From Tamlana flava (lineage in GTDB: Bacteria; Bacteroidota; Bacteroidia; Flavobacteriales; Flavobacteriaceae), in NCBI RefSeq assembly GCF_041287255.1, contig NZ_JBGGTX010000001.1, forward strand, positions 682,001-746,000: DNA of 64,000 nucleotides, read 5' to 3'. Each line of letters starts with the position of its first letter. Position 1 is the first letter of the stretch. A model generated the notes under the pieces. It made no database searches and was not told where the DNA came from. It saw only the letters and a list, made by a program, of their open reading frames with translations. Position numbers and translations under genes: made by a program. Shown here in pieces: positions 17,380 to 26,873 of the stretch.

Positions 17380-18218
17380 TCCAGCTTCTCTTCTACCGAA
17401 GTAGGTTTTCTATATTTTTGAAAAGGTTGTTTCAACAAATCGATGATGTTACTATTTTCCTTTTCATCGGGAAATACATCAACTCCATAAATAATCCTAT
17501 CAGTATCTAGTTTCATGTACGTTCCAAAAAACCTATCCCAAATCGAGAAAATATTACCGTAGTTACTATCAGTATATGGCATTTTATAATGATGGTGCAC
17601 TTTGTGCATATCTGGTGAAACAATAATATAACTAATCCAGTTATCCACTTTTTTTGGCAGCTTTATATTGGCATGGCTAAACTGTGTGGCTATAACAGAA
17701 AGCGTTTGATATAACATTACCAGTGCTATTGGAGTTCCAACGGCCAAAACACCAAAAAGAGTAAATAAAAATCGAATGACACTTTCTATGGGATGATGCC
17801 TGTTTGCCGTTGTGGTGTCAACTTTATGATCTGTATGATGTACCAAATGCACCATCCAAAGAGGTTTTATCTTGTGTCCGACTAAATGCGGTAAATATGC
17901 ACCAAAAAAATCCAGAAAAAACACACCCAAAAAAGTATACAGCCATAGGGACATTTCTGGTAGCCAATTGATTATACCGAAATAATTATCAACAACCCAA
18001 TCGGAAGATTTCACCAATAAAATAGCCAATGGAAAATTGACAATCATTAAGGTTAAATTGAAAAATAAATTAGGGATGGCATGCTTCCATTTGTTGTATT
18101 TAAAGTAAAAGAGAGGAATGCCACTCTCAATAAGCCAAAATATGGTTAATCCTCCTGCAATTATTAAGGCTCTGTGCGGCGAAGGAATATGTTCAAAATA
18201 ATTTAAGATAGTTTCCAA
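17376..18218 (-). CDS. Fatty acid hydroxylase / sterol desaturase family protein
   Basis: Membrane di-iron enzyme that hydroxylates or desaturates a lipid. 280 residues with four or more membrane helices. The histidine boxes are HLVGH (about 111-115), HLVHHTDH, NRHHPIE and HKVHHHY (about 205-211), in family order. Bacterial members act on fatty acids, carotenoids or hopanoid-like lipids; the substrate cannot be told from sequence. The C-terminus overlaps the DUF2721 gene by four bases. Confidence 0.88.
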   Translation of the reverse strand: METILNYFEHIPSPHRALIIAGGLTIFWLIESGIPLFYFKYNKWKHAIPNLFFNLTLMIVNFPLAILLVKSSDWVVDNYFGIINWLPEMSLWLYTFLGVFFLDFFGAYLPHLVGHKIKPLWMVHLVHHTDHKVDTTTANRHHPIESVIRFLFTLFGVLAVGTPIALVMLYQTLSVIATQFSHANIKLPKKVDNWISYIIVSPDMHKVHHHYKMPYTDSNYGNIFSIWDRFFGTYMKLDTDRIIYGVDVFPDEKENSNIIDLLKQPFQKYRKPTSVEEKLD

Positions 18219-18246
18219 AAACCAAGAAATTTAAACCTAAATATAA

Positions 18247-18738
18247 TCATTTTATTCTTTGCTTCATAGCCTCTACAATATTAAAAGTAGCCGGACAAAT
18301 GGCTACGTTTTTTAATGTAAGATTTGAAATCTGCTGAAACTTTTTTCGGTCGGTATGCGGAAATTCACGACAAGCTTTTGGGCGCACTTCATAAATGGAG
18401 CAATAATTGTCGTTGCCCAAAAATGCACAAGGCACACTTTGCAACACATAATCGTTATCTTCGTCAATACGCAAATACTGCTCGATAAATTGTTGTGGTT
18501 TCAACTTAAAATGTTTGGCTATGCGTTCAATATCCTTGCCGGTAAATAGCGGCCCCGTGGTTTTGCAGCAATTGGCACATTTAAGGCAATCTGTTCGTTC
18601 AAACTCTTCTTCATGCAATTCTTGCATTACATAATCCAAGTTTTTTGGTGGTTTCTTTTTTAGCTTCGCAAAGAATTTCTTGTTTTCGTTATGCTTATCT
18701 TTGGCGAGCTCAGGCAGTTGGTTAATAAAGTCTTGCAT
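18247..18738 (-). CDS. YkgJ-type cysteine cluster protein
   Basis: 163 residues. The zinc/iron-chelating CxxCxxCC signature is CLKCANCC (about 55-62), followed by further conserved cysteines in VPCAFL, YCSIYEVRPKACREFP. Likely metal binding; no pathway known. It lies 28 nt upstream of the hydroxylase start on the same strand, so a metal-related link to the di-iron hydroxylase is conceivable but only inferred. Confidence 0.88.
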   Translation of the reverse strand: MQDFINQLPELAKDKHNENKKFFAKLKKKPPKNLDYVMQELHEEEFERTDCLKCANCCKTTGPLFTGKDIERIAKHFKLKPQQFIEQYLRIDEDNDYVLQSVPCAFLGNDNYCSIYEVRPKACREFPHTDRKKFQQISNLTLKNVAICPATFNIVEAMKQRIK

Positions 18739-18844
18739 AGGGTAAATTTAGACATTTAGATTTGTTAGACCTTTTAGAACATCTGGATTTTTAAATCACG
18801 AATCTAAAACTTTTAATCTGCTACATTTAATTGCAATTTTTACA

Positions 18845-19564
18845 ATGAAAGACCTTTTCGGAAAAGCCTTATTGGATTACCATAATGGAGATTATACCGA
18901 GGACATTATTACCTCAACCAATATTTCTGATGAAGATGAATTGCCTCTACCGTATTTATTCAGGTCGTTTTCTGAAATGCCCAAAATTGAACAAAAAGCC
19001 TTAAAGCTTTGCAAAGGTAAAATCTTGGATGTTGGTTGCGGTGCTGGTAACCACAGTTTGTATTTACAACAAAAGGGACTTAAGGCTAAAGCTATAGACA
19101 TCTCAAAAGGTGCCATTGAAGTTGCGAAAAAACGAGGTGTTTTATATGCTGAAATTAAAAACATTTTGGAAGAAACCGAAACTTTTGATACCATTTTGTT
19201 ACTTATGAATGGAACAGGTATTTTTCAGGAAACAACTCAAGTTTCAAAATACTTAAAACACTTGAAAAGTTTACTAAAACCTAATGGGCAGGTTTTAATT
19301 GACTCATCTGACATCAAATACATGTATGAAGATGATGATGGTGGCTATTGGATGGACATGAACGCCAATTATTATGGCGAACTCGATTATTTTTTAAGCT
19401 ACAAAGGTAAAAACGAAACACCCATGAAATGGCTATACCTCGATTTCGACACTTTAAAATTGATATCTGAAACCATTGGTTTAAAATGTGAATTGGTTTT
19501 GAAGGGGGAACATTTTGACTATCTGGCTAAACTTTCATTCCTCCATCAGAAATCAAACTTATAA
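18845..19564 (+). CDS. Class I SAM-dependent methyltransferase
   Basis: 239 residues. Motif I ILDVGCGAGNHSLYLQ (about 58-73) and the acidic residue after beta 2 (AIDISKGAIEVAKKR) define a Rossmann methyltransferase; motif IV region reads FDTILLLMNGTGIF. The substrate is unknown. Its last 19 bases overlap the convergent barrel gene end. Confidence 0.88.
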   Translation: MKDLFGKALLDYHNGDYTEDIITSTNISDEDELPLPYLFRSFSEMPKIEQKALKLCKGKILDVGCGAGNHSLYLQQKGLKAKAIDISKGAIEVAKKRGVLYAEIKNILEETETFDTILLLMNGTGIFQETTQVSKYLKHLKSLLKPNGQVLIDSSDIKYMYEDDDGGYWMDMNANYYGELDYFLSYKGKNETPMKWLYLDFDTLKLISETIGLKCELVLKGEHFDYLAKLSFLHQKSNL

Positions 19565-21279
19565 GTTGCTCCTGCAAAAAACTGAATGCTCTGCACTGGG
19601 AAATTTTGCCATTTCTGATAGGCTTTATCTGTAATATTGTTCACCTTTCCAAAAATTGAAAACTGCTCGTTAACGTGGTAACCCACATGCGCATTGGCAT
19701 CAAAATAACTATCAAGAACGGTAGGTACATTTGCTTCTGGTGTTAATGAGCCTTCCATTTCCAAAATATCTTTGCGCTCGCCCACATAATATAAATTGGC
19801 TCCAGCAAACCATTTTTCATCTATTTGATAATCCAAAAACAAAGACCCTTTAACATCGGGCAAGTTCCAAGGTTCAGCTTCATCATTGGTATTATAAGTA
19901 AAATACTCAGCCTTTAAGCCTAATGTGAAATTTCTATTAACATCGACATTTATTTCACCTGCTGCACTAAACGCATCCACGTTATCGTAAACTATTCCGA
20001 ATGAATTTCCGTAGTCATAACCAAGTTCTGGAGTTAAATTTCTAACCACATTAGTTTTATAAAGCGCCCTGTTTCTATCCGAAATATAACGGCCACTAAT
20101 ATTATAGCTCATATTACTGGACAGCTTTCCATTTAATCCCACAAAGGCATTATAAAGTCGGTCGTTTGGCATTACAAATAAGGTTGGGGAAACAAACGGA
20201 TTCTCATTGGCAAAGCCGTAATATGAATTTTGAATCAAGTCACCTTGAATGCCCCCATAAGCAATCAACACATCGTTAACCAAACGGTATGAAGCCGTAA
20301 AATTTGGATAAATATAAAATTTACTTTTACCTGATTCTTTGTCGCTTAAATAGAATAACGACACGCCCAAATTAACGGTTAAATCGTCTTGTTTTAACTC
20401 ATATGATGGCGAAACCCCAATTTGGAAATTGCCATAGCTCAACTCTTCATCTGTAAAATAATTTCTATCGAAACTTCCTCCTAAATAGTCGATGATTAAA
20501 TCGGTTGAAATCTCTTCGCCGTTAATGGGTACATCAACGGTTGATTGAATTTTTAAGCGATTTTCTCCAGAACCCTGGTTATCTCCAAAACGTCTAAAAA
20601 AGAAGTTTCCTGAATTAATGTAGGTGTCTTCAAAAGAAATATCACCGCCAAAATGCGCTTCGTAAAATGAATGTCCAACATCAATATTATCATTAAGGGC
20701 TTGAGTAATCTGAGATTCTGGCACCCCATACCAATTGTACATTTGATGCTGAAAACCTGCTTCTACATTCCAAGACAAATCCCTCAACCTACTGGCATAA
20801 TTTAAGTTGATTTTTGAATTGGAAAAGCTATCCGCAAAAGAAACTCCTTCTATATCACCTCCTGAAGAATGGTGGCTAACATAACCTCCAACACTTTCGT
20901 TTCGGTTAATGGCATGGTTTAGATACACCTCACCCAAAATAGTGGTATAACTTCCCAGGCCCATAGTAGCATAATTGTCATATAACTTTTCAGGAGCTTG
21001 TTTTTCAACAGTGGCGGCCTTTCCTTTTGCAGGCGTAAATGTTGATGCTACTGGAAATGAAAAAATATTGTACTTAATTTCTTTTTTCGTTTCGGTGGTT
21101 TCATCATCCAAAGACGGTGTTTCCTTTACCTTAAAGGCATCTGAAATCGTCGGTGTATAAGGCTTTACCACATCAATAACACCTGTATTTATGGTATCGT
21201 TTCGCCTGTTTTGGGAGCGTGTACTCACGGTGATTAATACAACTCCCACTACCATTATGTTTTTTATGTGCTTTCGCAT
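19546..21279 (-). CDS. Outer-membrane beta-barrel protein, TonB-dependent-receptor-like, without plug
   Basis: 577 residues. An N-terminal signal-like segment (NIMVVGVVLITVSTRSQ) and a low-complexity acidic linker (about 28-85) precede alternating hydrophobic strands to the C-terminus, which ends FAGATYKFDF, a typical barrel end with terminal Phe. Strand patterns such as NISGRYISDRNRALY and the FGKVNNITDKAYQ motif are those of TonB-dependent receptors, but no plug domain or TonB box is recognised. It starts 34 nt after the TPR gene; the two form one unit. Confidence 0.82.
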   Translation of the reverse strand: MRKHIKNIMVVGVVLITVSTRSQNRRNDTINTGVIDVVKPYTPTISDAFKVKETPSLDDETTETKKEIKYNIFSFPVASTFTPAKGKAATVEKQAPEKLYDNYATMGLGSYTTILGEVYLNHAINRNESVGGYVSHHSSGGDIEGVSFADSFSNSKINLNYASRLRDLSWNVEAGFQHQMYNWYGVPESQITQALNDNIDVGHSFYEAHFGGDISFEDTYINSGNFFFRRFGDNQGSGENRLKIQSTVDVPINGEEISTDLIIDYLGGSFDRNYFTDEELSYGNFQIGVSPSYELKQDDLTVNLGVSLFYLSDKESGKSKFYIYPNFTASYRLVNDVLIAYGGIQGDLIQNSYYGFANENPFVSPTLFVMPNDRLYNAFVGLNGKLSSNMSYNISGRYISDRNRALYKTNVVRNLTPELGYDYGNSFGIVYDNVDAFSAAGEINVDVNRNFTLGLKAEYFTYNTNDEAEPWNLPDVKGSLFLDYQIDEKWFAGANLYYVGERKDILEMEGSLTPEANVPTVLDSYFDANAHVGYHVNEQFSIFGKVNNITDKAYQKWQNFPVQSIQFFAGATYKFDF

Positions 21280-21313
21280 ATATTTATTTTTCGTTTTATA
21301 TGATTGATGAATT

Positions 21314-24300
21314 TTAATCTTCTGGTTGAATAGATGAATTTGTTTTGGCTTCCTCAGCTTTAATTTTGCTTAATTCAGTTTTAGCCTCGCTGACCACATC
21401 ATCAAATTCCGCAAAATTTTGAATGACACTTTCTAAAATGTAAGTGGCCTGAAAGGCATCATTCAAAGCATAAAAATTCTTAGCCATGAGCACCAGCCCT
21501 TTTGCACTGTAATATTTGTAACCTGAAAAATCTTTTGCCAGTTTTTGTACCGAATTGTTTGAAGCTTCGTATTGTCCGTCCTTATTTTTAAAATAAGCGT
21601 TATAATATAATGCTTCGGCAGCGGTTTCACCTGTTGCTACATTTTCTACTTGTGCATAGGCCTTTTTTGCCTTGGTTTCATCACCAGTTTTCATTGCAGA
21701 CCGTGCAATGATGATATAGGCATCGCCTTTAATTTTATTGTCTACTTTCGAACTGGCCAATACTTTTTCAGCATACGAAACGGCATCAACGAAATTTTCC
21801 AATTGGTAGTGAGCCTTCATCATATTAGATTGCGCAAAAATGACATTCTGTGGAAAGTTAGCCTCCTGTTCCAGTCGCTTCAACAACGGCATGGCTTGGT
21901 TCCAGCTTTTCTTCTCTAAATAAAATTGTGATAATCGAGTTAAAGCCTCTTCGGTAAATTCATTTTGGGAAACTTCTACAACATACTTGTAATGCGGTGC
22001 TGCATTTTCGCTTAAGTTCTTTTTGTAATACAACTGCGCCACATAAAAATGTGCTTGCAAAGTGTGCAATCCGTTCGGGAATTCATTTAAATAGTCATTA
22101 AATTGCGATATGGCCTTATCGCTGTTGTTATCCAAATACTGCTTTTCTGCAGCCTCGTATGTGGCATTATCCAATTCTTTGTCGGTAACCTCAACATAAT
22201 CCAAAGTTTTTACCCATTTGGCATAATCGTTAACACGACCTAAATCGATATAAATTAAACGGGCTGTTGAAACCGCTTGAACCGCCTCAGGGGTATTCGG
22301 ATAATCGGCTGCTACTTTTTTAAATTTTGTTAAAGCACGCTCATTTTCGCTGCCATTGTAATACACCAACCCTTCTCGTAACAAAGCTTTTGGCACAAAC
22401 GAGCTCATACTATATTCGCTTATCAACTGGTCGTAAGCTCGCATCGCTTTATCTGTTTCATTTGCTTTTACAAAGGAATTACCCAATTCGTACAAAGCAT
22501 CATCACGTAATTTTGATTTTGGGTATTGCGACACAAATTGCTCCAATTCCTTTATTTTTTTTGAAGATTCCCCTGTATATCCAACACTCATCGCTTTTTG
22601 AAATGCCGGATAATCAGAATCTATTTCGTTTAATTTTATGGCTTTTTCATAAGCTGAAATGGCACTTTGGTATTCACTTGACACAAAATGCGCATCACCC
22701 AAACGCAAATAAGCATCATTCAATCTAACCTTATCATCTTTCTTTTTGAAAATGAATTGATTGAAATGCTCCGTAGCCTTCCCATAATTTTTCAATTTGA
22801 AATAAGTATATGCCAAATTGTAATCCAGATTTTCCATTTCTGGCGTTGACGACGATTTTGTTTGCTGCTGAAACTGCTTAAGACCAATTAAGGCATCATC
22901 ATAATTGGTTAAATTATAATCGGTTTCGGCTTTCCAAAAGGTTGCCCGAGCGGTGTATACGGGGTCTTGTTGTTCGGTTAAAGAGGCATCAAAAAGTGAT
23001 GCAGCTTCAAGAAAATTGCCTTCATTATAAAGTTCCAAACCTCTATAAAAAGCCACTTTTTGATAGGCTACTTTGTTTTCATAACTCTTTTTATCTTTCA
23101 ACAAACTCAAAGCTTCCTTGTAATTTTTTGAAGTAATGTACGAGTCGATTAAAAGTGTTTCAATTTCTTCCTTGTAACTCGTCTCAGGATATTTTTCCAA
23201 ATAACCAGTCAAAACCTGCGGTGCCGATTGATACGGATTACCAATTTCATAACTGATTTTTGCATAGTTTAACCACGCATCTTCCTGGATTTTTAAATCG
23301 AAATCCATTTGCGAGGCATTTCTAAAAGCATTCAATGCCTCTTGTTTTTTATCAAGGTGCACGTAACTTTCACCCAAGTGGTAATAGGCATTTTGGGCAA
23401 TGGCATTGGTTCCACCAACTATTTTATTGAATTCTGATATGGCCTTTTCATAATCCTTCTGTTTGTAATAGGCATAGCCCAATTGGTAATAATCGGTGTT
23501 GTTCCATTTTCCCGTTCTATCACTGGGTCCTTTCTTTCCTTTGTATTCGGTTAAATACGGAATAGCTTCGCCATACAGTCCTAAATTGAAATAGCTCTCA
23601 CCTATAATTTTTGAAAGTTCCGAAACTTCATTGGCATCACTTTTATCCAACTGTGCTTTTGCCAGTTCAATAGCCTTTTTAAAATTCCCTAATTTGAAAT
23701 TCAAATCGGCTTGGTAATACGACAGTTTTTCTTTGTAGCGTTCTTGGTCGCTAACTTGTTCAAAATAGGCATTGGCCTGATCATAATCGTCACCTTCATA
23801 AGCCATAAAACCAATATAATATTTAGCCTGTGAGCCATACTCTTGGGAATTTTCAACGCGACTCAAATATTTTTTGGCATCTTTATATTGCTTTGTTGTA
23901 AAGGCTGTATAGCCATTGTTAAAATAAAATTTTTCGCGCTCTTTTCTTCCCAAGGCATTTTCATCAACTTTGTCATACCACTTTCTGGCGTATGCATATT
24001 TTCCATTGGTGAAATAACAATCAGCAACATCTACAAAAGCAGTATTTCTTTTGGTACTTGTTGGATAATCTTTTACAAAATCCTCAACCAATTGATCAGC
24101 GTTTTGCTGGTTTAATCGCACCGCACAATTGGCAACATAATAGGAGCAATCGGATTGCAATACTTCTTCGTCTGCGGTTTTTTTAATGTTCCCAAACAAA
24201 GACTGTGCAGCACGATATTGTTGATTATTATATAGCGATAACGCCTTTTGGTATTCTACCAAATTACTGGTGTAAGTGGCTGATTGCTGTGCTAAGATTT

Positions 24301-24352
24301 GTAGACTAAAATTAAACGCCAACAACAGCGAAACCATATTTTTTATAGTCAT
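21314..24352 (-). CDS. Large tetratricopeptide repeat protein
   Basis: 1012 residues. An N-terminal signal peptide (VSLLLAFNFSLQILAQQ) is followed by some 20 or more TPR units with the usual alternation (for example YYQLGYAYYKQKDYEKAISE and AYYHLGESYVHLDKKQEALN), ending in a Glu/Lys-rich tail. A periplasmic or outer-membrane scaffold is likely. Co-transcribed with the barrel gene; this TPR-barrel pairing is familiar in Flavobacteriaceae but its function is not assigned. Confidence 0.88.
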   Translation of the reverse strand: MTIKNMVSLLLAFNFSLQILAQQSATYTSNLVEYQKALSLYNNQQYRAAQSLFGNIKKTADEEVLQSDCSYYVANCAVRLNQQNADQLVEDFVKDYPTSTKRNTAFVDVADCYFTNGKYAYARKWYDKVDENALGRKEREKFYFNNGYTAFTTKQYKDAKKYLSRVENSQEYGSQAKYYIGFMAYEGDDYDQANAYFEQVSDQERYKEKLSYYQADLNFKLGNFKKAIELAKAQLDKSDANEVSELSKIIGESYFNLGLYGEAIPYLTEYKGKKGPSDRTGKWNNTDYYQLGYAYYKQKDYEKAISEFNKIVGGTNAIAQNAYYHLGESYVHLDKKQEALNAFRNASQMDFDLKIQEDAWLNYAKISYEIGNPYQSAPQVLTGYLEKYPETSYKEEIETLLIDSYITSKNYKEALSLLKDKKSYENKVAYQKVAFYRGLELYNEGNFLEAASLFDASLTEQQDPVYTARATFWKAETDYNLTNYDDALIGLKQFQQQTKSSSTPEMENLDYNLAYTYFKLKNYGKATEHFNQFIFKKKDDKVRLNDAYLRLGDAHFVSSEYQSAISAYEKAIKLNEIDSDYPAFQKAMSVGYTGESSKKIKELEQFVSQYPKSKLRDDALYELGNSFVKANETDKAMRAYDQLISEYSMSSFVPKALLREGLVYYNGSENERALTKFKKVAADYPNTPEAVQAVSTARLIYIDLGRVNDYAKWVKTLDYVEVTDKELDNATYEAAEKQYLDNNSDKAISQFNDYLNEFPNGLHTLQAHFYVAQLYYKKNLSENAAPHYKYVVEVSQNEFTEEALTRLSQFYLEKKSWNQAMPLLKRLEQEANFPQNVIFAQSNMMKAHYQLENFVDAVSYAEKVLASSKVDNKIKGDAYIIIARSAMKTGDETKAKKAYAQVENVATGETAAEALYYNAYFKNKDGQYEASNNSVQKLAKDFSGYKYYSAKGLVLMAKNFYALNDAFQATYILESVIQNFAEFDDVVSEAKTELSKIKAEEAKTNSSIQPED

Positions 24353-24377
24353 TAAAGTTCGTTTTTAATTTGATGAT

Positions 24378-24410
24378 CAAAGATAATTTAAACTCAAAGT
24401 TATAACGCAA
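24378..24410 (-). promoter_or_regulatory. Promoter of the TPR-barrel operon
   Basis: On the minus strand TTG (24410-24408), a 22-base spacer and TATCTTTG (24385-24378) match the bacteroidete -33/-7 pattern and point at the TPR gene, giving a leader of about 20 nt. Confidence 0.6.
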
Positions 24411-24547
24411 CAATCGTGCTAGAATTATAAACCAACTTATTAATAGTAAATTTACTTGGAAAAATAAAGGAAAGTTTTAATCGTTAGTTTTTAAGATTTT
24501 ACTTTTTTAGTGATATTTTTACAGCACCGAAAACTTCAATTTAATTT

Positions 24548-25231
24548 ATGGCAAATCCAATTTTACAATTAAAGGACGCATCAATTTTTCAAGGTGAAAG
24601 CCTTGTGCTCTCCAACGTTAATGTTGAAGTTAACAAAGGTGATTTCGTGTATCTAATTGGAAAAACCGGAACGGGAAAAAGTAGTTTTATGAAGACCCTT
24701 TATGGCGATTTACCCCTTAAGGAAGGCGAAGGCCGTATTGTTGATTTCGATTTGAAAACACTAACCGATAAAGAAATTCCTTTTTTAAGACGAAAATTAG
24801 GGGTTGTTTTTCAAGATTTCAAATTATTGATAGACAGAACAGTTAATGATAATTTGCTTTTTGTGCTAAAAGCCACTGGTTGGAAAGACAAAGAAAAAAT
24901 GGACACACGTGTTGAAGAAGTATTGGCAAAAGTTGACATGAAAACCAAAGGTTTTAAATATCCACACGAGCTTTCCGGTGGTGAACAACAGCGAGTTGCC
25001 ATTGCAAGGGCTCTATTAAACAATCCTGAACTTATTTTGGCCGATGAGCCCACTGGAAATTTAGACCCTCAAACCAGTGTTGAAGTTATGGAAGTTTTGC
25101 AGGAAATCAATAAAAATGGCAATACCATACTCATGGCCACTCACGATTATGCGCTACTTCTAAAATATCCCAGCAAAACCCTACGGTGTGACGAAAATCA
25201 AGTTTATGAAGTGGTGCAACGGAAAGGTTAA
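24548..25231 (+). CDS. ftsE: FtsE-like ABC transporter ATPase
   Basis: ATPase partner of FtsX, which activates cell-wall hydrolases at the septum. 227 residues with Walker A GKTGTGKSS (about 38-46), Q-loop in VVFQDFKLL, signature LSGGEQQRVAIARAL (about 140-154), Walker B LILADEPTG and the switch His in ATHDYALL. No ftsX lies next to it here. The following methyltransferase begins two bases after its stop, so ftsE heads the plus-strand half of the polysaccharide locus. Confidence 0.9.
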   Translation: MANPILQLKDASIFQGESLVLSNVNVEVNKGDFVYLIGKTGTGKSSFMKTLYGDLPLKEGEGRIVDFDLKTLTDKEIPFLRRKLGVVFQDFKLLIDRTVNDNLLFVLKATGWKDKEKMDTRVEEVLAKVDMKTKGFKYPHELSGGEQQRVAIARALLNNPELILADEPTGNLDPQTSVEVMEVLQEINKNGNTILMATHDYALLLKYPSKTLRCDENQVYEVVQRKG

Positions 25232-25233
25232 AA

Positions 25234-25971
25234 ATGTATAGTCATATAAAAAGAAGCATAAAAACTATAATACCAAAAAAATTCCTCTTTAATAACGAGC
25301 TTTTATTTAGAAATGTTTTTGGTCTGTTTTATAAAGGAAGCACCCATCATTGTAATATTTGTGCTAAAGATTTAAGAACGTTTATTTTCTTAAAAAATAA
25401 AGATTTACTTTGCCCATTTTGTGGCAGTTTATCAAGAAACCGAAGATTGTGGAAAATTTTAAATGATAACAAAGCCTTACACGGAAACCTATTGCACTTT
25501 TCACCATCGAGAAGTTTGTTCAGAAAACTCAAGAAGACAAAAAGCATTAATTATTTCAGTTCAGATTTTGAAAATGAATTTATTGCTGATTACCATTTTG
25601 ACATTACAGCAATAGACCAAGAAAGCAATAAATTTGATACAATTATTTGCTATCACATTTTAGAACACGTTGTTGACGACAAAAAAGCCATGGGTGAGCT
25701 TTACAGGGTCTTAAAACCCAACGGTTCAATTTATATCCAAACACCATTTAAAAATGGAGATATTTATGAAGATTACTCTATAAAATCACCCGAAGAACGC
25801 ACCAAACATTTTGGCCAACACGACCATATTAGAATTTATTCGGTTATTGGATTAAAATCAAGATTGGAAAACACAGGTTTTAGGGTTATAATTAAAACTT
25901 TTGAAAAAGAGCAAATTGATTTCAAAAATGGTTTTGTTTCACCTGAAACTGTATTAATTGCAACAAAATAA
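25234..25971 (+). CDS. SAM methyltransferase with zinc-ribbon-like N-terminus
   Basis: 245 residues. A four-Cys knuckle pattern CNIC ... CPFCGS (about 38-63) is followed by a class I methyltransferase domain with FDTIICYHILEHVVDD and the motif IV/post-IV segment LYRVLKPNGSIYIQTPF (about 148-172). A canonical GxGxG motif I is weak, replaced by LLHFSPSRSLFRKLK. Methylation of a glycan or of a carrier-linked sugar is suggested by the adjacent glycosyltransferases. The stop shares a base with the next start codon. Confidence 0.82.
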   Translation: MYSHIKRSIKTIIPKKFLFNNELLFRNVFGLFYKGSTHHCNICAKDLRTFIFLKNKDLLCPFCGSLSRNRRLWKILNDNKALHGNLLHFSPSRSLFRKLKKTKSINYFSSDFENEFIADYHFDITAIDQESNKFDTIICYHILEHVVDDKKAMGELYRVLKPNGSIYIQTPFKNGDIYEDYSIKSPEERTKHFGQHDHIRIYSVIGLKSRLENTGFRVIIKTFEKEQIDFKNGFVSPETVLIATK

Positions 25972-26873
25972 TGCTTTCAATTTTAATACCAACATATAAT
26001 TGTAACATTGTTTCTTTAGTTAAAGAATTATACAAACAAGCCAAGGTTTGTAACATTGATTTTGAAATTATTTGTTTAGACGATGCTTCTACAAATGTTG
26101 AAATAAGTGAGGCAAACAAGAAAATAAATACTTTGCAAAACTGTTTATTTCAAATTCTTAAATCCAATATTGGACGAAGCAAAATAAGAAACTTGTTGGC
26201 AAATCAAGCTAATTTTCAATGGTTGCTTTTTTTGGATGCCGATGTTATGCCTGTTAATAATTCGTTTATTGAAACCTACATAAATTCGATAAATTACCAA
26301 TCTGAAGTTATTTATGGTGGCATTTTATACGAAAATACCCCACCTGCGGAGAATCAAATGCTGCGTTGGAAGTATGGAAAAAAGCGCGAAGCCCTATCTA
26401 AAGAAAAACGAAATTTAAAACCATATTTGCGTTTTTTAACTTTAAGTTTTTTAATTCATAAAAATGTGTTTAAAAAAGTTTCTTTTAATGAGGATATCCC
26501 AAATTTAAGACATGAAGACACTCTATTTGCCTTAGAATTACAGCGTAAAAAGGTAAATGTATCACATATTAACAATCCTGTATATCATTTAGGATTGGAA
26601 ACCAGCCAACAGTTTTTGCTTAAATCATTACAATCTATGGAGGCATTATCTCTATTCATTGACCAAGGTTTAATTTCGTACAATGATACATTAATCTCAA
26701 AAATTTATTTTTACATTAGAAAGATTTATTTACACCATTTGTTAAAATACTTTTTTGTAAATAAATTATTGAGAGTGTATTTTGAAAATCAATTGCTTTC
26801 CAAAAACCCATCTCTGTTTCTCTTTGATCTATACCGACTTGGTTATTTTTGTTCTTTAAAAACACATAAATAA
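25971..26873 (+). CDS. Family 2 glycosyltransferase
   Basis: 300 residues, GT-A fold. It begins LSILIPTYNCNIVSLVKEL, with the acidic UDP/dTDP-contacting residues in FEIICLDDAST (about 30-40) and the DxD in FLDADVMP (about 84-91). A two-helix hydrophobic C-terminal tail is possible. Start and stop overlap its neighbours by one base each, so translation is coupled. Donor and acceptor unknown. Confidence 0.87.
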   Translation: MLSILIPTYNCNIVSLVKELYKQAKVCNIDFEIICLDDASTNVEISEANKKINTLQNCLFQILKSNIGRSKIRNLLANQANFQWLLFLDADVMPVNNSFIETYINSINYQSEVIYGGILYENTPPAENQMLRWKYGKKREALSKEKRNLKPYLRFLTLSFLIHKNVFKKVSFNEDIPNLRHEDTLFALELQRKKVNVSHINNPVYHLGLETSQQFLLKSLQSMEALSLFIDQGLISYNDTLISKIYFYIRKIYLHHLLKYFFVNKLLRVYFENQLLSKNPSLFLFDLYRLGYFCSLKTHK

